Assembly (NCBI GenBank): GCA_004524595.1
Contig: SDOA01000112.1
Span: forward strand, 1-13,145
DNA: 13,145 bases
Source: Candidatus Thorarchaeota archaeon
Lineage (GTDB): Archaea > Asgardarchaeota > Thorarchaeia > Thorarchaeales > Thorarchaeaceae
Direction: 5' to 3'
The notes under the pieces were generated by a model, which had not been told where the DNA came from, searched no databases, and saw nothing but the letters and a program-made list of their open reading frames with translations. Of this stretch, positions 6,556 through 12,365 are shown one piece after another. Numbering within the stretch: the first letter of the stretch is position 1; each line of letters begins with the position of its first letter. The position numbers and the translations under genes were made by a program.

Positions 6556-6984
6556 TTGGAAACATTCAAGAATCTTGATGAAGCAAGAATAGCTGGAATA
6601 TGTTTGGGACGGTATGGATTGTACCCAACGATATACAAACGTGTAACTAATGAGTATGTTCTTGTTGAGAGAAACGAATGGCCACCAACTAATTGTTGGC
6701 CGTTCCTCAAATGGGATGGGAGAGATTGGTTACCGATCTTGATCAAACTCGATTCACTTGAGGATGCTCAGATAGCATCGGGACTATTCTCCTTGTTAGG
6801 ACATAATCCAATAATTGTTGAATTTGCAGGTATAACATTTGATATCTTCTTCAAGGAGGGCCACATTCCTTCAGGGGCGTGGATAGTAAGTGAAGTGGAG
6901 TCGAACTACTCAGTCAGATACATGAAGCTACCTGAAGATAATCCCGAGGAGGAATCTGATATTATAGAGATTCCTCCTCTCTAA
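6556..6984 (+). CDS. Hypothetical protein with internal duplicated segment
   Basis: The frame opens with TTG at 6556. GGTGAT, a good archaeal ribosome binding site, lies 5 bases before it and no ATG is available. The 142-residue product is soluble with an acidic tail (PEDNPEEESDIIEIPPL). Residues 6-28 (NLDEARIAGICLGRYGLYP...) and 67-89 (SLEDAQIASGLFSLLGHNP...) align without gaps, sharing the pattern L(D/E)(E/D)A.IA...L..G..P.I. This suggests two copies of a small beta-alpha-beta unit, each followed by a strand and linker. A Trp-rich stretch (WPPTNCWPFLKWDGRDW) joins them. The pattern is reminiscent of SPOR or DUF2007-like folds, but I cannot assign a family. A TATA-like TTATTTAA lies about 80 bases upstream. 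The 207-base gap to the left shows only short possible hairpins. Confidence 0.68.
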   Translation: METFKNLDEARIAGICLGRYGLYPTIYKRVTNEYVLVERNEWPPTNCWPFLKWDGRDWLPILIKLDSLEDAQIASGLFSLLGHNPIIVEFAGITFDIFFKEGHIPSGAWIVSEVESNYSVRYMKLPEDNPEEESDIIEIPPL

Positions 6985-7002
6985 AGTAGATGATATCTAG
7001 TT

Positions 7003-7536
7003 TCAACGTATCTTCTTACCAAGCGTCCAGTACTCACCGGTAAGAGGAAGGTAAGTAAATAGCTCTGATGATGCTTCGAACCTTCTATTCTTTCCAAGGT
7101 TCTTTTCATCAATATGGATTGAGAGCACTTCAGCAATGAAGAGATCGTGTGCACCAAGAGGGATTATTTCTCTTGTCCTACACTCGATATTGATTGGGCA
7201 TTCCTTTATCAGAGGAGCCTTGACTTTGGATGCTGGTTCAGCAGTGAATCCGCATTCTGCAAATTTATCATAGTCCCTTCCAGATTTTGTACCTGCAAAA
7301 ATGGTAGATTCAATCAGATTAGATGAGGGAATGTTCAATACAAATTCACCAGCCTCCTTGACTAGATTGTAGCTGTGACGCTCAGGACGTATTCCAACAA
7401 CAACAGTGGGAGGATTGCTACAAACATTTGCTGCCCAGGACAACGTTATGATGTTCGGTCGGTCAGGTCCAGATACACTTAGTAAAACCACTGGACAAGG
7501 TACCAGTGCCGTGCTTGGTTTGAGTTCTCGTTTCAT
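7003..7536 (-). CDS. Flavin reductase-like (FMN-binding split barrel) protein
   Basis: This 177-residue protein belongs to the flavin reductase-like / flavoredoxin family (DIM6/NTAB group). PCPVVLLSVSGPDRPNIITLSW at residues 13-34 and the following CSNPPTVVVGIRPERHSYNLV are the classic FMN-binding segments. FVLNIP and GAHDLFIAEVLSIHI are also typical. Such proteins bind FMN and either reduce it with NAD(P)H or pass electrons from a donor; the electron donor cannot be told here. The length matches the family, so the gene appears intact. It starts with ATG 7536 with no obvious Shine-Dalgarno. The start forms an ATGA overlap with the tail of a decayed paralogue directly upstream, so the pair were probably a tandem duplication. 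Confidence 0.9.
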   Translation of the reverse strand: MKRELKPSTALVPCPVVLLSVSGPDRPNIITLSWAANVCSNPPTVVVGIRPERHSYNLVKEAGEFVLNIPSSNLIESTIFAGTKSGRDYDKFAECGFTAEPASKVKAPLIKECPINIECRTREIIPLGAHDLFIAEVLSIHIDEKNLGKNRRFEASSELFTYLPLTGEYWTLGKKIR

Positions 7537-7610
7537 AGTCTTACAATGATAAACCTAGTAAAGAAAATGTCGAATCCGTCATTTTCTCCTAAACTCTTTT
7601 CATCAATATG
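7533..7610 (-). pseudogene. 3' remnant of a second flavin reductase gene
   Basis: The minus strand here encodes HIDEKSLGENDGFD, which lines up with HIDEKNLGKNRRFE at residues 141-154 of the intact neighbour (9 of 14 identical). In DNA, 7571-7610 matches 7077-7116 at 29 of 40 positions by hand count, including an identical 16-base run TCTTTTCATCAATATG. Homology stops sharply at 7610/7611, where the tnpB-like sequence begins, and fades toward the stop codon at 7533, which overlaps the start of the intact gene. It is therefore the tail of a decayed tandem paralogue. Confidence 0.7.
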
Positions 7611-8118
7611 TAGCCCAACCTGTGGTCTGAAAATGAACGCCGACCTGAATGGCGCTCTCAATATCGGGAAGCGCCTCATTATGCTCATCCCCTCACTGAG
7701 CGATGAGAACGGACTAGGGATGTGGCTCACCTCCAAGGATAGAGCCATACTGAAAACCCGAGGGAAGAAGTCTTTTTCTCAAGGGAAGTCCGAACTCCCC
7801 CAGAAGACACCAGTCTCAAAAGGGGAGTCCGTGGCCGACTCCTATGACCAGATGACTCTTGAGCCGTTTGCGAGGAGTGAAGACCCTGCCATGGTAAATG
7901 CTGTGGAAACACCGTCTGCCATCACACCAACTGGTGAGTGTGAGCCAATGCAGCGGACAGAAGCCAGGTCCCATCGAAGGAATGATGTTCCAGTGAAGAG
8001 GGGCAAAGCTCGTGACATGCTGAAAGACTACGGTCTTTTGGATGCTGGTGACAGCAGTCACGAGAAAGGCAGAACACAGAAGTCTCTTATAGTTCACTCA
8101 CATCATGAGAAATTGTAA
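7611..8118 (+). mobile_element. tnpB: 3' fragment of an IS200/IS605-type tnpB gene
   Basis: From the junction at about 7611 an open frame reads CGLKMNADLNGALNIGKRL. This matches the end of TnpB/OrfB: the second Cys pair of the zinc finger followed by the ADLN-A-NI motif with the third RuvC catalytic Asp (codon 7642-7644). The first knuckle Cys pair and all upstream RuvC and helix-turn-helix parts are missing. The frame then stays open for about 155 codons of low-complexity tail, which suggests recent truncation. An ATG at 7546 would add residues antisense to the flavin reductase remnant and is not a genuine TnpB start. No tnpA is present. In intact elements the guide (omega) RNA comes from this 3' end. 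Hairpins such as GTGAC-AGCA-GTCAC (8048-8061) are present, but an omega RNA is unproven. Confidence 0.72.
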
Positions 8119-8198
8119 GATATAGGTTTTGTCGATGTCGCCAAGTTTAAGTCATAGCTATTCTCCACTTTGGACATCACACCTTATGGGGTATGACG

Positions 8199-9110
8199 AT
8201 GAAACGCGTACTAATTGCAGATCCAATTGAGGAGTCCGCCATAGCCAAGTTGAAAGCTGCAGGACTCGAACTTGTGCTACGAGATGCTGAGAAAGATGGA
8301 CCCATTGAGAACCAAATCAAGGGTTTTGATTGCGTTGTCGTGAGAAGTGCTACCAAGATTACTAAAGAAGTGATAGATGCAGCAGATAATCTCAAGCTGG
8401 TTGTTAGGGCAGGGGTTGGTCTTGATAATGTAGACAAGAAGGCCGCAGAGGAAAAGGGAGTGATAGTACAGAACACTCCAGAAGCCCCTACAGTGTCAGT
8501 GGCAGAGATGGTCTTAGCTTTGATGTTCGCACTTGCAAGAAATATCACCCAAGCAGACAGCTCAATGAAGAATGAACGATGGGAAAAGAAAAAGCTTGGT
8601 GGAGTCGAACTTTGGCAGAAGACCATTGGAATAGTGGGATTTGGCAAGATTGGAATGGAAGTTGCAAAAAGAGCCATGGCTTTGGGAATGAATGTACTTG
8701 CCTATGGTGGTCATGATATAGATAAAAGATGTAAGGAATTGGGAGTCAAAAAGGCAGATTTAGACACTATCTTAGAGCAGTCTGACTATATCTCTTTGCA
8801 CACTCCTCTCGTACCAGAAACTAAAGGATTGATTGGTGAGAAGGCGTTTAAAAAGATGAAGAAGACAGCATTCCTTATCAATACAGCCCGAGGCGGCGTG
8901 ATTGATGAAAAGGCGCTTGTGAAAGCACTTGACGAAGGAACGATTGCAGGAGTAGCCCTTGATGTCTTTGAGAAAGAACCACCCACAGACTGGCAGTTGG
9001 TGAAACATCCAAAGGTCATTGCGACCCCACACCTTGCATCATCCACAGAAGAAGGACAAGTCAGAGTGGGAGAACTTACTGTTCAGAAAGTCATTGATGG
9101 GCTGAAGTGA
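8199..9110 (+). CDS. serA: D-3-phosphoglycerate dehydrogenase, short form without ACT domain
   Basis: This 303-residue protein starts at the second of two close ATGs (8199), because GGGGT lies at proper spacing for it and abuts the first (8193). It is a 2-hydroxyacid dehydrogenase with VVRAGVGLDNVD (68-79), the nucleotide motif GFGKIG (147-152), and the catalytic triad R231 (NTARGGVIDE), E260 (DVFEKEP) and H278 (TPHLASST). The pattern fits PGDH, which oxidises 3-phosphoglycerate in the first step of serine synthesis. It lacks the C-terminal ACT domain, so the usual allosteric serine control is not expected. The Asp that normally ends beta-2 of the Rossmann fold is replaced by Gly (LAYGGHD), so NADP use is possible. 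Glyoxylate or hydroxypyruvate reductase is the alternative. A TATA-like TTTAAGTC lies about 50 bases upstream. Confidence 0.88.
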   Translation: MKRVLIADPIEESAIAKLKAAGLELVLRDAEKDGPIENQIKGFDCVVVRSATKITKEVIDAADNLKLVVRAGVGLDNVDKKAAEEKGVIVQNTPEAPTVSVAEMVLALMFALARNITQADSSMKNERWEKKKLGGVELWQKTIGIVGFGKIGMEVAKRAMALGMNVLAYGGHDIDKRCKELGVKKADLDTILEQSDYISLHTPLVPETKGLIGEKAFKKMKKTAFLINTARGGVIDEKALVKALDEGTIAGVALDVFEKEPPTDWQLVKHPKVIATPHLASSTEEGQVRVGELTVQKVIDGLK

Positions 9111-9173
9111 TCTATTTAAGTGATGCAGAGACAAATCGGTATTATTTTAAGCAAATATCTTTGATTGGTCAAA

Positions 9174-9263
9174 GTCGAGGTGTACAAACCTCGACCACAC
9201 CATTCCTTTGTGTTGGCGGATCCGTCCGCACGGGATGTGGCCTATCAGGGCTGAACCACAAAC
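9174..9263 (+). promoter_or_regulatory. Structured 5' leader or small RNA candidate upstream of rpl15e
   Basis: The 189-base gap before rpl15e contains a perfect 8-bp hairpin GTCGAGGT/ACCTCGAC (9174-9195, loop GTACAA). A second hairpin GCGGA-TCCG-TCCGC lies at 9216-9229. TGTGG at 9236-9240 can pair either with CCACA at 9195-9199 or with CCACA at 9256-9260, so two folds exclude each other. A TATA-like ATTATTTTAAGC at 9141-9152 would place transcription start close to 9173, the first base before the hairpin. It is not a tRNA. It could be a regulatory leader of the ribosomal protein mRNA or a separate small RNA such as an H/ACA guide. Confidence 0.35.
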
Positions 9264-9299
9264 AAAGTGAATCTATTACGACAAAGGATGGAAATCAAA

Positions 9300-9884
9300 A
9301 TGCCAAATGCATACAAGTATATGAATGACACCTGGTTAGGTGAACAACAGAAACGCACTGATATTGTGAAGAGCAGGCTTATTGTCTGGCGTAAGCAGGG
9401 CAGTATTGTAAAATTAGAGAGACCTACTCGCTTAGGTCGAGCGCGTTCTCTTGGATATAAGGCAAAACAGGGCTACATCATCGTGAGAGCAAAACTTGGT
9501 CGCGGCCCACGAGAGAAGCCGAGACCCCGAAGCGGGAGAAAACCTAGCGGACTGGGTGTCGTAAAATTTACCCCTCAGAAGTCCAGACGTTGGATTGCTG
9601 AAGAACGTGTAGCCAAAAAGTACCCGAATTTGCGCGTACTCAATTCATACTGGGTAGGGCACGATCACAAATGGGCCTGGTATGAGGTCATCCTTATTGA
9701 TCCAAATCACCCAGTCATCTATAATGACCCAAACATCAATTGGATTTGTGACCCAAGCCATAAAGGAAGAGTGAATAGAGGGCTCACTTCAGCTGGAAAA
9801 AGAAGTAGAGGACTCAGAAACAAGGGGAAAGGGGCTGAAAAGATCAGACCTTCATTAGGCGCGAAAGGAAACCTCGCAAAATAG
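9300..9884 (+). CDS. rpl15e: Large ribosomal subunit protein L15e (eL15)
   Basis: This 194-residue protein starts at ATG 9300, giving the expected N-terminus ([14 protein letters not shown]). An upstream in-frame ATG at 9267 is less likely. The sequence has the hallmarks of eL15: [20 protein letters not shown], then [22 protein letters not shown], a basic stretch with [11 protein letters not shown], and the C-terminal [19 protein letters not shown]. It is rich in Lys and Arg, as needed to bind 23S rRNA. The length matches archaeal homologues. It leads the cluster with an RNA-binding protein and RNase P subunits, a gene order known from archaeal exosome/RNase P superoperons. Its 5' region may be structured. 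Confidence 0.97.
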   Translation: MPNAYKYMNDTWLGEQQKRTDIVKSRLIVWRKQGSIVKLERPTRLGRARSLGYKAKQGYIIVRAKLGRGPREKPRPRSGRKPSGLGVVKFTPQKSRRWIAEERVAKKYPNLRVLNSYWVGHDHKWAWYEVILIDPNHPVIYNDPNINWICDPSHKGRVNRGLTSAGKRSRGLRNKGKGAEKIRPSLGAKGNLAK

Positions 9885-9913
9885 CTCATATTCTCAGTCA
9901 GGAGGGAGCGGCA

Positions 9914-10387
9914 GTGCCGTTCATTAGTAAAATTGAAGCTCGTGCATATGCACGGGCTACAGAGATTTTCGAGAGAGTATCAAAAGCAGTATTACACATA
10001 TTTCCTGAAGACATTAGATCTAATGTGTCAATGACTACCTCTTCGGCGGAAGGCCAAGCAGGAGATTCAATATTTATAATCACAGGGCTGTTAGAAGGAG
10101 AAGAGAGATGTGAGGCAGTCTTTAATTTCATTTTGAGAGAGATGGGCATTGAGAGTAAGAGAGCACTTAAACGTTCAATTGAATTGCGTCTTGATGAGGG
10201 CTGTGTTTTTTTCCTGAGGATTGATAAGCAAACTGCATATTTAGGAGAAGTGAAATTAACTGATAGAGCTGATGTTATCAGTGTTCGATTTCATTTCAGA
10301 GACTATCCACGCTGTAGACGGAATGACGTATTACAGATGATTGAGAGCCGACTTCAGCCTGCTGAGGAGAGTAAGTATGAGAGTTGA
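9914..10387 (+). CDS. COG1325-type RNA-binding / exosome-associated protein
   Basis: This 157-residue protein starts with GTG 9914, 9 bases after the strong site GGAGGGAG. The N-terminal half opens FISKIEARAYARATEIFERV, then MTTSSAEGQAGDSIFIITG. The second half has FILREMGIESKRALKRSIELRLDEGCVFFLRIDKQTAYLGEVKLTDRADVISVRFHF. The order rpl15e, this gene, rnp3, rnp2 is the classic archaeal arrangement from which it was predicted to be an RNA-binding protein linked to the exosome. Its exact role is not proven. I assign it from the sequence pattern and position. Its stop overlaps the start of rnp3 by 11 bases, which points to translational coupling. Confidence 0.82.
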   Translation: MPFISKIEARAYARATEIFERVSKAVLHIFPEDIRSNVSMTTSSAEGQAGDSIFIITGLLEGEERCEAVFNFILREMGIESKRALKRSIELRLDEGCVFFLRIDKQTAYLGEVKLTDRADVISVRFHFRDYPRCRRNDVLQMIESRLQPAEESKYES

Positions 10388-11063
10388 TCTAGGGGTTATA
10401 GGTTCTGACTCGATTGAGATTGAGAGATTCTGCATGATAGCTGGTAAACTTGGATTCTCAGGTCTTTCAACCACAATCCAACAGGACACGCCAGTTAAAA
10501 TTCTGGGTCAAATAGAAGTCTACAGACGAGTAGATATCAGGGGGAAAACCACACCATCTGTCAGAAAACAGATAGATAAAGTCAGAAAAAGAGCAGTGAT
10601 TGTATCAATAGAGATAGGACCGATTGATTCTACCAACTGGGCAGTAGAAGATAATAGAATAGATTTACTGACCGTGAATCCGAGAGGAGAATACACTCTG
10701 AGGGCTACTACTGCACGTATGGCTGCGTCTTCGGATATTGCTCTGGAAATCCAGATTGCACCACTTCTACAGGCAACTGGTCTTAACAGATCTAAAATTC
10801 TCAAGACCTATCGTGAAACAATAGCTGTTGCAAGTCAGAACGATATGAGGATTTTGCTGACCAGTGGAGCAACAACTCCAATCGGTCTGAGGTCCCCAGT
10901 TGCTATAACATATGTTGGAATACTCCTTGGTATGGAAAAACAAGTGTCTAATAATGCTATAACCAAATTCCCTGCAGAGATTGTTCAGAGAAACCTAAAG
11001 AAACTAGAGCCAGATTATGTGAATCCAAGTGTAAAGGTTCTTCAAAGGAGGAAGAAGCTATGA
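10377..11063 (+). CDS. rnp3: Ribonuclease P protein component 3 (p30 family)
   Basis: This 228-residue protein starts at ATG 10377 after GAGGAG at 7 bases; an upstream frame extension lies inside the preceding gene and is not needed. It has the PHP-like TIM-barrel pattern of Rpp30: RVDLGVIGSD at the N-terminus, then IDLLTVNP with TLRATTARMAASSDIALEIQIAPLLQATGLNRSKILKTYRETI, then ILLTSGATTPIGLRSPVAITYVGILLGM. The protein joins Pop5 (Rnp2) to activate the catalytic RNA of RNase P, which removes 5' leaders from tRNA precursors. The RNase P RNA itself is not in this window. It overlaps rnp2 by an ATGA junction, so the two partners are likely made in equal amounts. Confidence 0.93.
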   Translation: MRVDLGVIGSDSIEIERFCMIAGKLGFSGLSTTIQQDTPVKILGQIEVYRRVDIRGKTTPSVRKQIDKVRKRAVIVSIEIGPIDSTNWAVEDNRIDLLTVNPRGEYTLRATTARMAASSDIALEIQIAPLLQATGLNRSKILKTYRETIAVASQNDMRILLTSGATTPIGLRSPVAITYVGILLGMEKQVSNNAITKFPAEIVQRNLKKLEPDYVNPSVKVLQRRKKL

Positions 11064-11368
11064 GGAAGAACCGACGTAGATACTTACTTTTTCAATTGCA
11101 CAGAGAGAATGGCATCATCAATGAAAAAGACCTGTCAATGGCTATGTGGAAGAATCTCCTCTCGCTCTATGGAGAAATTCAAGCTGCAGATTCAAGACTA
11201 TACCTCATGGAGTTTGATGAAGTACAGGGATTAGGAGTCATTCAGTGTACTGCTGAAGCATTATCTCAGGTGATCATAGCATCAGTGTTGATAGGGTCCA
11301 TTAATAACATCGGTGTGTCGTTTGAACCAAAGAAGACCTCAGGAACTATGAAAGGACTTGTTCGATAG
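11060..11368 (+). CDS. rnp2: Ribonuclease P protein component 2 (Pop5/Rpp14 family)
   Basis: This 102-residue protein starts at ATG 11060, overlapping the rnp3 stop, with AAAGGAGGAAG just upstream. It begins with the usual basic tail plus a strand, RKNRRRYLLFQL. A helix with AMWKNLLSLYGEIQAADSRLYLMEFDE follows, then GLGVIQCTAEALSQVIIASVLIGSINN, the core RRM-like alpha/beta fold of Pop5. The C-terminal helix seen in longer homologues is short here. Pop5 and Rpp30 form a heterotetramer on RNase P RNA. It is the last gene of the cluster and converges on the JAMM gene with one base between the stop codons. The archaeal proteasome and exosome genes that often follow are not present at this locus. 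Confidence 0.9.
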   Translation: MRKNRRRYLLFQLHRENGIINEKDLSMAMWKNLLSLYGEIQAADSRLYLMEFDEVQGLGVIQCTAEALSQVIIASVLIGSINNIGVSFEPKKTSGTMKGLVR

Positions 11369-11369
11369 A

Positions 11370-11789
11370 TTAAGTGACATATTCCATCGAAATTGTAATA
11401 GGAGCTTCAGCCTCTAGGTAATATGCCCTCATCACCCATTCTCCAGTAGTTTTTGATGCTATTATCCAAATTACTGGATTGAGTTTCATATTACTAATGT
11501 CTGATTGTGAGGGTCTTGGAGGAGCAGGATGAGAATGAAAGATTCCAACCATTGATTCACCACGAGTATCAGCTTCCATCAAAAGAGCGTATTGATCCTC
11601 CGGATTTACTGAGAATGAAGTTTGATTTTGTGGAGACTCGTTCTCCATGAGTTCTATATGTTTTACATAGACATCAGTTCCTGATGTGATACCAAAGAGT
11701 AAGGCTACAGCTTCTCGAGGGAGTTGTTGCTCAGCATGCTCTTCAAGTTGGAGAATTGAATCCTCTGTAATATACAAAGTATGTGACAA
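11370..11789 (-). CDS. JAMM/MPN+ metalloprotease domain protein
   Basis: This 139-residue protein begins with TTG 11789, 2 bases after the upstream stop, with GGTG 7 bases before it and no ATG nearby. It is a stand-alone JAB1/MPN/Mov34 domain. Glu26 (PREAVALLFG) and the zinc ligands His85, His87 and Asp97 in GIFHSHPAPPRPSQSD are present, so an active zinc isopeptidase or peptidase is expected. Archaeal relatives cleave ubiquitin-like SAMP or ThiS/MoaD-type C-terminal conjugates; the substrate here is unknown. The spacing between HSH and Ser is one residue shorter than the usual HxHx7Sx2D. The gene sits in an operon behind an Lrp/AsnC regulator. No ubiquitin-like gene is visible nearby. Confidence 0.88.
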   Translation of the reverse strand: MSHTLYITEDSILQLEEHAEQQLPREAVALLFGITSGTDVYVKHIELMENESPQNQTSFSVNPEDQYALLMEADTRGESMVGIFHSHPAPPRPSQSDISNMKLNPVIWIIASKTTGEWVMRAYYLEAEAPITISMEYVT

Positions 11790-11791
11790 TA

Positions 11792-12244
11792 TTATACACC
11801 AGGAGTCGAGAAAGCTGACTTGATCTCCTCAAGAACAATACAGGTCTCAGCATCTCCCACGCCTTCGATGCTACCCAGACGTTTCTCGAGAAATTGATAT
11901 AACTCTGCAAGATCATTCACTGTGACCATCATACATAGTCCGCAAGCACCATCTAAGAAGTATGCTTCATTCACTTCTTTGAACTTCTGTAATTTCTTCG
12001 ATACGGCAGTTGCTTGCTTCATTGCAGTCTTAGCACGAATGATTGCGCGGATACTCTTTCCAATTTTCATGGGATCTAAGACCACTGTAAAACGTTTAAT
12101 GTAACCAGCATCTTTCAATCGTTTTACACGACGTCGGATGGTGACCTCAGTTCTGTCGACAGCTTTCGCAATATCACTAAAGGATCTCCTTCCATCCTCT
12201 TGAAGCATTGAGATAATCTGATTATCGATATCATCCAATATCAT
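11792..12244 (-). CDS. Lrp/AsnC-family transcriptional regulator
   Basis: This 150-residue protein starts at ATG 12244, with AGAGGCATAG upstream. Residues 1-52 form the winged helix: LDDIDNQIISMLQEDGRRSFSDIAKAVDRTEVTIRRRVKRLKDAGYIKRF, with the recognition helix around 33-45. Residues about 62-142 form the RAM (regulation of amino acid metabolism) ligand/oligomer domain, with ARIDAP-like alternation (SIRAIIRAKTA, FLDGACGLCMMVTVND). CGLC (101-104) places two Cys close together, which could be redox sensitive. It is the first gene of the operon with the JAMM protease. A palindrome beside its TATA box suggests self-repression, common in this family. The effector ligand is unknown. Confidence 0.9.
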   Translation of the reverse strand: MILDDIDNQIISMLQEDGRRSFSDIAKAVDRTEVTIRRRVKRLKDAGYIKRFTVVLDPMKIGKSIRAIIRAKTAMKQATAVSKKLQKFKEVNEAYFLDGACGLCMMVTVNDLAELYQFLEKRLGSIEGVGDAETCIVLEEIKSAFSTPGV

Positions 12245-12281
12245 TGATCTATGCCTCTATGACGTATTATGAAACAGCATC

Positions 12282-12308
12282 ATGTTCGTTTTCGTACATA
12301 TATATTAA
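12282..12308 (-). promoter_or_regulatory. TATA box and adjacent palindrome of the Lrp-JAMM operon
   Basis: ATGTTCGTTTTCGTACAT (12282-12299) is a palindrome with one mismatched pair. It sits immediately downstream, on the minus strand, of the TATA-like TTAATATATATG at about 12298-12308. The Lrp start lies about 40 bases after the palindrome. The arrangement fits a self-repressing Lrp operator, but no binding data exist. Confidence 0.5.
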
Positions 12309-12365
12309 CTGATGTGTGCGGACTCGGAAGGCAAATCATTAGATTGTGACTATGTAGAGGTATGC

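Noticed and set aside
7546..7610. N-terminal part of a long plus-strand ORF fused to the TnpB motif
   Set aside because: The first 21 residues are antisense to a flavin reductase remnant and carry no TnpB features, so the ATG at 7546 is not a genuine start.
9174..9263. tRNA gene
   Set aside because: The hairpins do not form a cloverleaf: there is no 7-base T loop with GTTCRA and no anticodon arm of proper size.
9107..9328. 73-codon ORF between serA and rpl15e
   Set aside because: It has no ribosome binding site, odd composition, overlaps the start of rpl15e and covers the hairpins of the leader; more likely non-coding.
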